A stretch of 64,000 nt of DNA from Zychaea mexicana (GCF_025766255.1 NW_026516739.1:62001-126000), one strand, 5' to 3'; shown: positions 13,270 to 26,126, numbered from the stretch's first letter. Notes: generated by a model not told the origin, from the sequence alone. Numbers and translations: made by a program.

Positions 13270-16041
13270 ATGAGTGAAAACGACAGTGCCAATAAACGAG
13301 CCCGTGTTAATAATCGTGTCTTGGCCGCACGAGAAGATGAGCTTAAAGATATGGAAAGGTACACGACACTGTCATTGGTACTAGAGTACCCTTTGTTTTT
13401 TTTTTATACGTGGATTCAATCGTGCTCGAAACTAAACCTTGTTTTCTAAAAAAACCAACAGAAAAGAAGTCAAGGTTGATGACGAGACCAGCTTTATGCT
13501 CACCCGTCTTGGTGGAAAGTATTATGCAACATCTGGCAAATGCACACATTATGGTATGTTTCTATAGATCACTTTTATAGAGAGGAACACCCCACTCATT
13601 GACGTGTTATATTAGGCGCACCATTAATGAAAGGCACCTTGGCATCTGACGGTCGCATCATGTGGTGAGTGGAAAACAACTCCATACTATGGAAAAAGTC
13701 CTCAAGATGTAGGAATACATACACAAGGCTCAAAAATCAAATGTTGTCATGTAAAATTTTTAGTGCATGGCACGGTGCATGTTTCAACGTTAAATCTGCC
13801 GATATTGGTAAAATAATGACAAGCTAGGATGCTTTATACAAAATAGCGGGATTGTTGACATTTGAATGTTTGCTACTTAGAGGATGCGCCTGCACTGGAT
13901 AGTTTGCAACGTTTCGACGTATCGGTAGAAAACGGCAACGTGTATGTTACTGTCAGTGAAGAACAACTCAAGAACTTTCGTCGCCACCCACACTGTGCCA
14001 AGCACGATCCCAAGAACAAAGAGACTGTGGTCATCATTGGTGGTGGTGCAAGTGCTGCTGCTGCTGCACAGAAGCTGCGCGAAGAAAACTTTCGAGGTCG
14101 TATCAAAATCGTTTCTCGGGAAGATTACTACCCTGTGGATAGGTAATTATACAAAAGCGTCTTCTTTGTAATCATCATCCCACTCTATGATTAGTGCGGT
14201 CTTCACAACGGTTTGCTCTTGTTAGAATCAAAATCACAAAGCAATATGCTATCGAGAGTGCCGATTCCATTTCGCTTCGTCCAAAGGAATTCTGGGACGA
14301 TATCAACATTGAGTTCCTACTTGGAACGGTATGTATCAATAGAATAAGCCAAGTTGACCTTTCTCTATTTTTATATCAAATGAGCTCATGATATGCTTCT
14401 TTTTGTCATTGTTAAATACAGGATGCCACAAGCGTCGACCTCGAGGAACACAGCGTGACGCTCCAAGATGGTCAGCAATGGAAGTACGACCATCTTATTC
14501 TTGCTACAGGTGGCTGGGTATGTCTTTAGAGATAGTACTGTAGTGGAACATTGCAGTTGCAACATGAATGCGAGATGCTTACAAGTCCATCCCTAATACG
14601 CAATAGCCGAAAAAGCTGGGCATTCCTGGTGCTGATTTACAGAATGTGTTTACCATTCGTACAGTCGAGACAAACCAGAAAGTTGCACAAGGTATCTTTA
14701 CAGGGTCTCCAGTTTATACTGAAAGACAAGAGGAAGAATAGCTATGTAATGGGAGCATTAACGATATGCTCCTCCTTTTGAAAATTAGCTATCAAGGAAG
14801 TAAGCGAAAAAGTAGGTCGCAAACCTCGACTTGGTATCATCGGATCATCCTTCATTGGCATGGAACTAGCCTCAGCAGTAACTCAACAAGATGCCGCCCA
14901 AGTTACAGTCATCAGCACCACAAAATATCCATTCACAGCCGTGCTTGGTGAACACATTGGTGAGGCTCTCATGAAGCTCCACGAATCCAAGGGTGTTCGT
15001 TTTGTGAACGAGGCCAATGTTCAAGAACTCAATCCCAAGAAAGAAGACGAGCACGCAGTGGGCTTTGTCAATCTGGAAGGAAAAGATCCAGTACCTGTAG
15101 ACGTTGTGGTGATGGCTGTGGGTGTGCAGCCGCAGACGGATTACCTTCAAAAGAGCAACGAGAAGAACTCATCGTCGTCAGGTAAAACGGTGCCCTTGGC
15201 TGATGATAAGGGTGTGCTCGTCGATCGCTGCTTCAAGGTTGTGGGGACAGACAATGTGTATGCAACAGGCAAGTAGACCATTCATTATGCATGCGCAGCA
15301 AGTTGCCCCAGTCTTGTTCTGACCCAAAAGTATATATATATACAGGTGATATTGCCACTTTCCCGTACCAGCATACGGGTGAGCAATTGCGTATTGAGCA
15401 TTGGGGCTATGCCGAAAATACTGGTAGAACGGTAGCTTTGAACATTGCAAAGAAACAAGAGCACAAGTTTACTCATGTTCCTTACTTTTGGACGGTACTC
15501 TATACAAAAACCACTATAACATATGCTAGTTTCTTTCTCTTTCTCCGCTTTCTACTTGTCTGATCTTGATGGCTTTTGTAATCGGATAGGTACATTTTGG
15601 CACTACCTTACGCTATTCTGGTTTTGCTAAACAATTCGACAGAGTAATTGTTCAAGGAAACACAACCGATGTGGAAAATTACTCTTTTGTTGGCTATTAT
15701 GTCAGTAAGTATGAGTAACCTTGTTTTTTTTTTCTTCATGACCCTAGCGAAGGTGGGACTACATACCAATCACTTTAATTTTTTTTTTCCATCTTTAGAA
15801 AATGATGAAGTGCTTGCTATCTGCTCCTATATGAAGGATCCTATCGTCAGTCACTGCGCTGAACTGGTAAGTTACAGTTGTCAACCTATTCTTTTTCGTA
15901 TGCGACCTTGGCATGTATGCATTGGCCGTGCAAATAATTAATGCTGTATATTTGTATTAGCTCCGTATTGGCAAAATGCCAAAGGGATCAGAAATTGACA
16001 AGGGTGTGAATCCTTTGGATATTCCTCACATTGTTGATTAA
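13270..16041 (+). CDS. AIFM3-like oxidoreductase: Rieske 2Fe-2S plus FAD/NAD(P)H reductase
   Basis: Thirteen exons (first 13270..13358, last 15961..16041) close to a 570-aa frame. Residues about 31-105 are a Rieske domain with CTHYGAPL and CAWHGACF (CxH...CxxH), the 2Fe-2S ligands. From about residue 135 a pyridine-nucleotide disulfide reductase fold follows: FAD-binding VVIIGGGASAAAAAQKL, FAD motif LILATGGW, NAD-binding GIIGSSFIGMELAS, and the second FAD motif DNVYATGDIATFP. The last third resembles the AIF C-terminal domain (VPYFWTVHFG...LRYSGF). This Rieske-AIF architecture is that of animal AIFM3 and related fungal proteins, and it predicts electron transfer from NAD(P)H through FAD to the cluster. 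No mitochondrial presequence is obvious at MSENDSANKRARVNNR, so a cytosolic or nuclear location is possible. The intron after ACA G at 15269 begins GC (GCAAGT), not GT. Confidence 0.92.
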
Positions 16042-16391
16042 AATCAGATTAATATTGATTGAGCCCCTCAGCATGATTTTCATGCGGGTGAGTTGATCAC
16101 GACTAGCTTGAGTAATTCTTAATTTTATTACTGGAAAACAGGGGAGAAGAAAAGGATTTACTATGATACAATGTTGGTTTTTTTTTTTGCGGGATGGAAC
16201 ACAAAGAGAGATGATGATATATACACAACTGTGGAGAGGAAGAGGAAAGAAAAAAAGATAGAATGGCACTAGGGAGGTGATAGCAGTTATAATAATAGTT
16301 ATAGTGGTAGTAAATAGTATGTAAATGGGTGGAGTGGGTGGGTTGGGGGGGGGAAAGTAACAGTGATGATAATAGGGTTTGAGTTCAGAAG
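16042..16391. other. Convergent 3' region between the AIFM3-like and coiled-coil genes
   Basis: The two flanking genes converge here. The stretch is A/T and GGTGG rich with no open frame of note; it should hold both polyadenylation regions. Confidence 0.5.
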
Positions 16392-19300
16392 CTACGTTGG
16401 CACGAAGAAATCTTCTTCATCTAAAAGCAAGCTTTGTAGCCAGAACACGATTTCGTCAACAAACTTGCTTCGTGACGTATACGGACCCGCAGGTAAAGGA
16501 TACAGACCGACATAGGGATAATCTTCGAGTCCATAAGAGACGGTTGTCAGCATGTTCTTAGCAAAGAAGAATAGCTGGACAATGGCGTAAGTAGCGAGAA
16601 TAAATACAACGGTTCGCCAAGCACGGGCGGTTGCTGTGGTTTCGTGGAATAAGGTGTTATGTGCCATTGTCTGCAATAGTAGTAGTGAGTATCACGCAAA
16701 ACATAATTGGCAGTGAAACTTTTTGTTTCAGCTTTGAACCCAACTCGCTATCGCTTCTTTTTTTTCTTTATCAACTTACGATATATTCAGATACTGGTAC
16801 CCCATCCCTTCGGGACCCCATAACACGCACGCGACGAATTGTTTCGGCTTGGTCTTGCACACGTTGAGTGAGATCCCGGATGGAATGTTCGTGTTCCGCA
16901 GCAATATAGCCGCACACCTCACATAATTCTACTGTTTGCGATTGTACACCTTTCGATGTGGTTGGACGAGGTCTGGAAGCTCCAACCGCGTTCTCAATAT
17001 CATGTAGTTCTTTAAATAATCGAGTGTTTTCCCTTTGTAAATCATCCCGGTGTCGTTTTACTATTATTCAGAGAGAAAAAAAGGACATGCGTCAAATAAC
17101 AGTTCCTGTTGCTGTCCCTCTTTAAAAGAGAAAACGTTTACCTCTCATCAGATTTTGTTCCACATCAGCCAGCTTATCCTCAAGTTCCTTGACCCGTCGT
17201 TCGCTAAGCTCCAAATGTTCCTCAGACGTTTCCAGCTGTTGTTCGGTTTTCGCAAGTACAACTCTTAAGGAATCCAACTTTTCCTTGTCGCCAACACTGC
17301 TACCACTCGAGACCTGCTGCTGCTGCTGCTGCTCTGTTTGTACTTCTTTGGTACCTTGTCCAGTAACAGAAGATGATTCGCCTAGTTCATCACTCAAAGT
17401 CTACATTGAAGGTTCAGCATTTAGTTCAAAGCCACCTTATGTTTAAAAAGAGCCTCCTCCCCTCCATAACCCTATCATCTTTTTTTACCTTGACTGGGAC
17501 AACGATCTGTGCGGCGCGTCGTCTTGCTTCATCCAAATCAGTCTTCATATCATCAATAATGTGCTTCATGCGACTGTTCTCTCTTGTTTTTTCCTCGAGT
17601 TCCATAATCAACGACTGTTTTCCTTCAATCTCTTGATCCAAATGCATCTGAAGTTCGGCGGTTTTCTCACGAGCAGCTTTGTGAGAACTATATTCGAGAT
17701 ACAGCTGTTCAAAGTTGGCCTCTGCTTGTTTCAGCTTGCCCGCAGCAGTTTGCAGTGCTTCCTGCAGCCTAGCGACCTCCTCTAAAAACCGATTTTAAAC
17801 CACATTTTTAAATAATCGCATAGATATGACAAGACCACACACACATGTTAGCCCTTACCATTTCTTTCTTCTAGTCTGTTCTTGAGTTGTTCATTTGTTT
17901 GTCGGATTTTTGTGTGCTTACTACCGTATTCTTCTATTTGTGTTTCGAGCTATAAAGAAAAAAGAAGCCAGGTTAATTTTGATCTCGTTACTGCACACAA
18001 CTTCAATAACTATGGTAGTAATTAAAGGATCTAGCTCTTGCCAAGTCCCCCCCCCACCTCCCACCTCCAGTCCCGCCTTGATGTGGAAAAAATAGAAACA
18101 CTCACATCACTAATGTGCTCCAATCGCATATGTTCCTGAGTCTGATACTCTGCAATCGTTTTCTTATGCATGACAATTTCATGGCGCATGGTACTAAGGT
18201 CGACTTCTAATTTAGCGATCTGTTCGTCGTACTCTTGGGAAATTTTTTCGAGTCTGCGTTCGGTTTCTTGGAGCCGTCGTTGTGCTACTGAGTTACTGCT
18301 ACTGTGATGATGCTGGCTATGTAATGATTCGGACACGGATGCCATGGGTCGAATATTGTCAACCTATAAAGTTTAGCACAAAGTGTGTTAGTTTCTAGAA
18401 AACAACACAATCTATTTTGATACATACATCAACCATATCCCTCAAGTTCCACGTATTATCACGCAAATGATGTTGTTCGAGATTGTGATGTGGTTGTGGC
18501 GACGCGTTGAATCTACTCTGTATGCCACCTGACCTTGTCAGGTCCCGATAGTCGTGATCATCATGGATACCCTGCATGCATGTATACACAACAATGAGCA
18601 TAAACAAACGGACAAATCAAGAAATAAATTACTCATTGTTCTCTCTCATTCACATGTTCTATCATCCTCCGCCTGCTCATTTCAACTTACAACAATGGAT
18701 ACTGGCGATACGGATGGATGGTTTAAACTTCCACCTCGAGTACCACCCGTTTCAGCATCTGAATCATCAGCAGGATCGACTCGACGCATTTTCTGGAACC
18801 TTGCAGGTGTAAAGTTCAGCAATCTCGACGTGCGTGATCGAGCATCCATGGACTGTGATACGGGTGAATCAGCCGGCGGTTGTAGCAAATCTTGATAAAC
18901 CCGTTGTCGTTGTTGCTGCTGCTGTTGATGTTGATGTGCCAATTCTTCTTTATCAATGCTATTGTCGTATTCGTCATTGACACCATCATCTACATGCCCT
19001 TCCACGTCCTCGTCTTCGTAATGCCCATCATCATTCATATGCTCACTGGTTTGATAGCGATCGATAGGGTGGTTATTGCCGTTAGCATAGGTTTCAATGG
19101 CATCCTCGTCATCGTAATGAGCGACATTGGGGTCGTTTCCATTCATCATAACGCGACCGTTTTGACGGCGTCCACTGAAACAGTGATCATCGTCTTCATC
19201 TTCGTCGTGGTCGTCGTGGTCGTCGTCATACTGTCGTTGCTGATATTGTTGTGGCTGTTCCAGATCCCCAATAGACTCGTCACCTTCACAACTGCCGACC

Positions 19301-19812
19301 AGAGTCTCAAGCAATTCGAAAAAATCATTTGGGTCGAGCAGCAAACTGTTGCCCTTGAGTCTGCCGTATAGATGGATTTGCTGTTTTTGTAAATCCGTCA
19401 ACAAGGACTTTTGGGCGATCTGTTCTTTTCGGTCCAACAGGCTCAACCAAGTGTCGACAGTGGCTTCCCTTGGCAACTCCTTAACAGGAATTTGTAGCAT
19501 ACTTGCAATGTCCTCTTCTGGAATGTAGGATCTCTGATTCTGTTAATAGAAAAAAAAAAGATGGTAAGTGTGATTGAGGGTTAAGAAAAAAACAGAAACA
19601 AGGCGGGATATTCATTATATTGTTGCGTAGAGAAGGGTTCGCTCGTGCACAAGCCAAACTCTAACCCACCCACCCCCCTCTTTTTATCTCCTTCGCTTGA
19701 GTCAGGAAAAAAAACAAAACGGTTAGAAAATTCTACATACACGACTGCTTGAATCTAATTCGCGTTGATGCAAATCAGGGATGCTGCTGCTGTTATTATC
19801 ATGCTTTAGCAT
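16392..19812 (-). CDS. Tail-anchored coiled-coil protein of unknown function (841 aa)
   Basis: Nine exons, complement(join(16392..16670, 16780..17060, 17142..17400, 17489..17781, 17859..17949, 18106..18363, 18428..18571, 18691..19539, 19741..19812)), close exactly. N-terminal residues 25-110 form a Leu-rich helical region (IPEEDIASMLQIPVKELP...LLDPNDFFELLETLVG). Residues 110-220 are extremely acidic and His/Gln rich (HDDHDEDEDDDH). From about residue 390 to 700 there is heptad-like coiled coil (RRLQETERRLEKISQEYDE, LEEKTRENSRMKHIIDDM). A short CEVCGYIAAEHEH motif resembles a zinc knuckle. Near the C-terminus TVVFILATYAIVQLFFFAKN is a single membrane helix, leaving about 55 residues beyond it. 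The architecture suggests a tether or scaffold on an internal membrane. No family is recognised. The start codon is the first Met of the 5' exon and is shared with a divergent promoter. Confidence 0.8.
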
Positions 19813-20425
19813 TTTTTGCAAAGAGGGGTTGGACAAGGAAAAGAAAAGAGAATTGTAGAGATGAAACGTGTGCGTTCAGCGATTCAACGCGCTCGTCTTT
19901 TTTTGTTATGCTGTGGTGTCTACTTTAAGGGTTTTGTGTGTATGTGTGTGTGTGTGTGGCGTGACCGGTCCGTTCAAAAGAGGGAAAGAGAAAGAGAGGA
20001 AGTAGAGAAAGAAAACTAAAAGTAAGGGGAGGGGGTCGGCCTTTGTTGCGTTAAACTCTGATTTGCTTGTTTTAATTTTTTTAATGTTCTCTCTTGTATC
20101 CAAGAAGCATGTATCGCTAACTAACGAACGGATAGTAACAACCAAGTCCGGGGAACAGGACAAGTGTCTTTGTCTCTCTTGCCACTCTCTCTCACTCCTC
20201 ACTCCTCGAGAGGCCCCGGTCCCCTGGGTCTCTGTGTTCTTTAATATTATTATTGTAAAATGACCTGACGGGTTTCGCCCTGAGTCAAGCATATGGTCAA
20301 TGCATCCAGTTTCTTCCTTTTCTACCCAGGCGCTCGGGTTTTTTCTTATCCAGCTTGCATCTAATCTTCCTATTTTCCATTCCTTGCCGAACGTACCACC
20401 GTAATATTTATTGCATGCACACACC
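19813..20425. promoter_or_regulatory. Divergent promoter between the coiled-coil and Zn2Cys6 genes
   Basis: Start codons face away from each other across about 610 bases. The left half is polypurine on the plus strand with a GT microsatellite (19937-19958). No TATA box could be assigned with confidence. Confidence 0.5.
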
Positions 20426-22432
20426 ATGTCAGACGCCGATGAACGGCCAATAAAGCGACGTCTACGACAGCCTTTGTCTTGCCAAAGGTAAGATTAAAAG
20501 AAACAAAGAGGACATACATATCCAAGACACTTTGTGCTCTTTTCCTTTGTGACAAAAATAGCCAACAATAACAATAATAGACTGATGCCATAACAAATGT
20601 AATAACAAAGGTGCCGAAAACAACGATCGAAATGCTCACGAGATCGACCGACATGCAAACAATGTCAAACTGCCAATGTTCCTTGCGAATATCTTGATGC
20701 ACCGGGTGATCTTGCAAGCACAGCCTTACGAGATCGGTTTTCAACACTCCACGGCCAGATTGATTCCCTATTGAGTGAGTTTGGATTGATTGAACAACTC
20801 GTATATAATCGCGATCCGGCGATACGCACAGATGCGCTTCGGTCATGGCACATTAGCAACGATACTGGCATAGGGGTTTCGATCGATACACATATGCATC
20901 ACGTAGAAGACATTTATGCTGTGCTGCTACAGTTTGCCCGTGACAATGATAATTCATCAACAGTGACACCGTCCTCCTCAACATCATCCTCTTCCTCTTC
21001 AACAACAAGAAATAATAATCTCTGGTTAACACGCAACAATACCATCTATCCAACCATCAAATTAAGTCATTTCACGAGTCTGCTACCAGCTACAGCAGCA
21101 ACATCACCCGATAACGCACTGTCACCAACACCATCCCTTGCATCTGCCCCCGACCACGAAAATGCACTCAACCGTGATACCGTCCAATGGTTGCTTCATC
21201 TATACCCAACGTGTCTGTTACATGGCTCGATCCTTGGCTTTGAACCGGTCATGGAAAAGCTAGTACGCATCAATGAACACAAAAAACTAAACAAGACACC
21301 GATCCTTCGATTGCTATACACGTCCTGCATGTGCTACATGCTCCTCCATGCATGCTACTGGCATCCAATAGAATCGATCACCTCAACAACCGATACTGTC
21401 GCACTCGCCCAAAGTTATTATGATGAAGCCAAAGAACTCGTATCGTCACTCTATTTCGAACAAGAAACGCCCAGTGTGCTTATTTGTCACGCCATCTGTA
21501 ATCTCGTTCTTTATCACATTGAAAGCGGCAATACATCAGTCATTTATTTGTATTCGGGTATGGCGGCACGATTGGCGGCGAGTTTGGATATCCCGACATC
21601 TGACAATGAGGAAGAAAATGTATATTTGTTGTCATCGTCGTCGTCGTCAACGTGTCAAGAGGGTGATAATATGGTCAGCGTCGTGTTAGAGCCATCTTAC
21701 ATTCGCTCGATCCGTTGGTTCTTGCATTCCTTGGACACGGCAGCGTCACATTTCCACAACAAACCGTATGAGGTACAGTTGTACAATGAGGACGGGCCGC
21801 CGTATCCCGACACGAGTGACAGCCACAACCTCGATTATCAGCAACGTATATTCCAATGGCTCGAGTATCGAACCTGCGAAATTACACGAGACATCCGGCG
21901 GACGTGCTTTTCAAATGATCGGCAACAAGTCCCTTACAAGGAAATCGAGCGGATCGAGCAAAAACTGCGGCTGTTTCAAACATACCTGCTGCGGTACACC
22001 TACGACACCAACGACGATCAAACCGAAAATTACGACAGCAACAACAACAACGACGACAATGTGTTATTATGGAAACGACGATGTAAATACATGCATTCGA
22101 TCCGGTACTATGGCCACTGGATCTTGCTACACCAAACATACTTGCCTACGCCATTATCAGTGGAACGGTGTAGCAAGGCTGCATTTGCACTGGTGGATCT
22201 ATTCGATGTATGGCAGCTCGATTGCTACTTTCGACCCTGCATCCATGAACTCAAACAAGCATGCGAGATCCTGGAATATCTCGTCGACCATCAACCCAAT
22301 GAAAAACAAAAGGCACTCGATGCTCTATCACGATTGCTCGGGGTCATTCTTGGTACACCTGTTCATGATATTGCGCGCACACGTCCATTTATCCAACGAG
22401 TTCAACACATCCTTGCATTGCATCATCAATAA
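20426..22432 (+). CDS. Zn2Cys6 fungal transcription factor
   Basis: Join(20426..20487, 20611..22432) gives 627 aa. The only intron splits the zinc cluster. After splicing, Cys19, 22, 29, 36, 39 and 46 form a perfect C-X2-C-X6-C-X6-C-X2-C-X6-C binuclear cluster (SCQRCRKQRSKC...CKQCQTANVPC) preceded by basic RPIKRRLRQ, a probable nuclear signal. A Ser/Thr/Asn linker (SSTSSSSSSTTRNN) follows. A long helical region resembling the fungal-specific transcription factor domain (PF04082) then runs from about residue 240, including IYLYSGMAARLAASLDIP. It should bind CGG-type DNA and regulate unknown targets. The acidic repeat NYDSNNNNDDNV near residue 490 is low complexity. Confidence 0.92.
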
Positions 22433-22664
22433 AAAAAGACAGCAGCATCCCCGCCCATACAACCAAAAAGAAGAGTGATTTTTGAATCTTTTACTTCAAA
22501 AAAGAAAAAAAGGGAAGGGGTGGTTTTCAAAAAAGTTGTTCTTTTTAAAGGGAAGAAAGAAAAAAAAAAGAGAGAGATCCTCACCGCACCGGCGACCGTA
22601 TACAAGGCACGATTTATATATGGTTTGTTTCTTAGACGTGTATACGCAATGTATGGATTTATAT

Positions 22665-23931
22665 TTACTGTTCAGCAGGGCTGCGGGATCGAGGCGAGGG
22701 CGAACGCGAGTCGGCGCGTCGTTTCTCAGGGACAGGAGAGCGGGAACGTGAGTCGCGGGTGGCAAGTTCGGCGGCGGGAGGATAACGTTCATCAGTATAT
22801 CTAGGAGGCGAGCGCGAGCGCGAATCGTAGCGACGGTCATAAGGAGGAGGCGAGCGTCCGCGGGGAGATGGGGAGCGGCCTGCGCCGCCACCACCACGGT
22901 AGTAAGGGCTGCGCGAACGGCTGCGGCCACGAGGGACAGGTGCGCCATACGATCTGCTGTAACGACGTGGGCTTGGCGAACGAGGACGGCGGCCAGGCGA
23001 GCCTCTGTCATAGCGCCACGATGCACTTGGTGCGTTACGAGCCCACTAGCATAAACAAAGCGTATCATCAGTTTACCCCGATCCTATTGCAACCAGAAGC
23101 TCTCAGTTGGCCGAAACAAAAAAAGTTTACCTGTACGCTGATTGTATAGCCATCGATACGTCTTCCATGCATCTCATTAAAAGCATCCTCAGCATCACGG
23201 GGATCTTCAAACTCTACAAAAGCATAACTGTGGTAGAAGACCAGATTCTTTAGTTGCCAGTGATACGACGGTAGATCAACGCTAGTATCAGAATACTTAC
23301 GGCTTGGAGGAGTAGCTCTTGGGTGCAGGGATATCACAACGTACAAGACGACCATATCTTTTTTTTTTTTTGATTGTCCAAAAACAGTTCAATAACACAA
23401 AACGAATCATTTGTTTTTTTTTTGTTACCAAGTCGTATAAACGGCGCGGGAAAGAAGAGAGAGATATGGGATGGATCGTTAGTCGTCAGGCAAATAAGAA
23501 ACTCGTAGACAAGGGAGAGAAGTGTGTGGAAAAAAAAAAAGGTTCGTCGTTCGAGGCAAGCACGCAAAGAGGAGGAGAAGGAGCAAACAGAAGAAAGGTT
23601 TCCGTTTCGTAGGAACGCGTTTTATCTATCACTTTTTCTATTTCCTCTTCTCGCTCTTTCTGTTTTCCCTTCCAACTCAAGAGTAACGACGCTCGACTCG
23701 GGCTCTTTAGTGTGTATACCGACGACGTTTTTCGAAATGGTGTTTGTGGTCGACGACGGAAAAAAAAAATAAGGAGGGGTGGGAGGGTAGAAAGAGAGAG
23801 AGAGAGAGATCTTTCCAATGGAGTAGTAGTAGGTTCTGGACATTTGTTGAAAAGTACCTTTCAAACTCGTATGCCAAGTCTCTTGCACGCGTTCGGGAGC
23901 CAAAGCCGGCGACAAACAGGGTCGTTCTCAT
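22665..23931 (-). CDS. SR-family splicing factor: one RRM plus RS domain (202 aa)
   Basis: Complement(join(22665..23045, 23131..23227, 23301..23357, 23858..23931)) gives 202 aa. The RRM spans residues 1-75: RNP2-like TTLFVAGFG and RNP1-like YAFVEFEDPRDAEDAF, with the alpha-2 region HGRRIDGYTISVQWA typical of SRSF-type proteins. The rest is rich in RS, SP and RRY (RPRSPSPRRYSRSYG, RSRSRSPYY, RRADSRSPSPRSRSP), the substrate region for SR kinases. It would act in pre-mRNA splicing and mRNA export in the nucleus. Intron 1 is about 500 nt, roughly five times longer than other introns in the window, which suggests regulated splicing. The exon joining is supported by exact frame closure. Confidence 0.92.
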
Positions 23932-24195
23932 TGTGTGATGCGGTGTACGTAAGTTGAATGGGTGGTGGTGGTGGTGATGTGTTGGTATGGAAAGCCAAAG
24001 AAAAAAAAGAGCCTTTTTTTTTTCCTGCTCAGCGCTTATTTTTTTTTATTTAACGCCTTTATACTACTGATTGACAGAGAGTGGAAGAGAGAGCCGAACA
24101 AAAAAAAAATTCTGCTTATACGTCACAATGTCATTTTATTGGCTAACGTGAACGGCGCTAAATGATGCTAAAAAACGGAAAAACTTCTTTCATCA

Positions 24196-24609
24196 TCACT
24201 GACGCCAGCCTGCGTTGAGCTGCATCAAGGTCAGTACAGCATCCATAGAATATTCAGGCTTCTTTATCCTTTGCTGCTGATGATGTGGTTGCTCCTCTTC
24301 ATCTTCTACTTGATCATCTGCATCATCATTCTTGACATCACTTCCACCGCTTGATTGTGGTATGTGTTGGTCTGCTTCGTTCTCAACGACATTGGAAGAA
24401 TGGGTCGTTGATAAATCTGCTTCTTGTCCTCCTGACGTAAGTAAGAGTGATTGATCTGCCGGTTGAGTTGATTCATGAAAATGTAATGATTCCATGTTGA
24501 CGTCTTGTTCCTTTTGCTCGTCCTCTTGCTGCTGCGGTTCTTCTTCTGGTTGCGGTGACGATTGTTCCTCATTATATTCTTCGGACGGATGATGATGATG
24601 AGGTTGTTC

Positions 24610-24665
<56 letters not shown>

Positions 24666-26126
24666 TTTGTTGTTGTGGTTGATGAAGGTAATCGTTTTCT
24701 CGCTGCACGTGTTGTTGCTGCTCTTCATCCTGATGTAAAAATTGATCGTGTTGTCCAAACTCTTCGCCAGGCGGCGTCGTTGGTAACTTGCCTCCATTCG
24801 TCAATGCTTGTAAAGTCTGTTGGTTTCAACAAATAGGGGAACGCAGGACACGGATTTTGTATATTGTATTGGTTGTATGAAAACAAGGATTGTATATTTT
24901 TTTTTGCGTATATATAGAAATCGTTGTGTGGTATATGCAGGATGTATGTATTTTGCGATCAATATATATATTACATTACTTCTTTTTTGCTTTTCCCTTT
25001 GTTATGAAGAACTGTTCGAGTGTGGATTGTTCAGAAGGCTTACAATCATGTTATTGAGTTGCTCCAACAATTGCCGTTGCAGCTCAGGAGGAAAGTCCAA
25101 CATTTTGGCTGCTGCTGACTGATCGACTGTCATGGGTGGCGGTGGTGCAGTAGCAGCAGCAGCATAGTAGCCCAGCTGTTCTGGTAACGCTGCTGCTGCC
25201 GCTAATGCTGCTGCTTGTTGCTGTGGCGACTGGTGTGCATCGTCTGCTGAAGACGTCGTCGTTGCTCCAGCACAAGAAGAAGGCACGGTCATGATGCCAC
25301 TTGACGGGCTTCCTGGTACACTGAGTACATTGTCAATCATGTTCTTCCGTCGTTCTTTCTCCATGCGCTTTTGTCGCCGCTTTTCGAATTCGTCATTGGC
25401 CCACGCCCGTTTTGCTTCAGTGTCGGCTGGTCCAAAGAGTTTACTCGCTCGTTTATTGACTCGGCATCGTAAGTCATTATCTTTGTCTACACAAAATAGT
25501 TAGAAATGTTTAGTTCCTTTAACACTTTTGGCACGTTTGTGTGTGTATGTCTATGGGTTTCAAGCGGAGGAAGTTTGTTCACAAAGTAAAAAAAAAGCCA
25601 TACTTCGCTCTTCGTTGTGAATACGCCATTTCTTCTTTCGTTCTCTGTTTGCAGCACGAATGTTATCTCTTTTGACAAAGTCAATATCGGATCGTGGTGT
25701 CTGTTGCTGTGTAGGAGGTTGGTGTTGTTGATTTTGAGGCTGTAAGAGTTGTGGTTGTAGTTGTTGTTGTGGTGGTGGTGGTGGGCTAGTGTTGTTGTTG
25801 TTGTTTGAGGATGACGGTGAAGATGCTGTCGAAGAAGAAGAGACGGCAGCAGCACCAGCACCTACGGCGGCTGCAACAGCTGCTATGAGCTGACCATGCT
25901 GTGAAAGAGAAGCAACGCCGTGACTGTTGACAGCGGCCAGCATAGCTTCGTGCAATTGTTGGTGATATGGCTGGAGCGCCGAAGAGGACGGCGTGGGACT
26001 ACTACTAGTCACGGTAGGTGTGGTGGTGTCATGGTGGGTGTTCTCACCGGAGGCGCAAGAGGTGGACTGCTCTTGCATATTTATGTCTTCCGCTTTGATC
26101 ACAATATTATCACTGGTGTCGTCCAT
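24196..26126 (-). CDS. Low-complexity regulator with DUF3020-like basic domain (528 aa)
   Basis: Complement(join(24196..24816, 25044..25486, 25604..26126)) gives 528 aa. The conserved core straddles intron 1: RDNIRAANRERKKKWRIHNE continuing NKDNDLRCRVNKRASKLFG and then EKRRQKRMEKERRKNMID. This basic RERKKKWR...RCRVNKRA block matches what I recall as fungal DUF3020 (PF11223), found in putative transcription regulators. Flanks are acidic, Ser, Pro, Ala and Gln rich: AAVAAAVGAGAAAV, SPPPPPQQQLQPQ, a poly-Ser tract coded by the GAT repeat at 24611-24664, and a Gln/Glu/His-rich C-terminus. A nuclear regulatory role is inferred. The start is the first Met giving MDDTSDNIVIKAEDIN, which includes a VKAED SUMO-like motif. 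The domain name is from memory and should be treated as tentative. Confidence 0.75.
24611..24664. repeat. GAT/TCA trinucleotide repeat coding poly-Ser
   Basis: A near-pure run of GAT on the plus strand reads TCA (Ser) on the coding minus strand inside the DUF3020-like gene. It is likely length-polymorphic. Confidence 0.92.

Noticed and set aside
18892..19371. A 159-codon plus-strand frame with many hydrophobic residues
   Set aside because: It is antisense to the acidic region of the coiled-coil gene; GAT/GAC complements give Ile/Val/Met runs.
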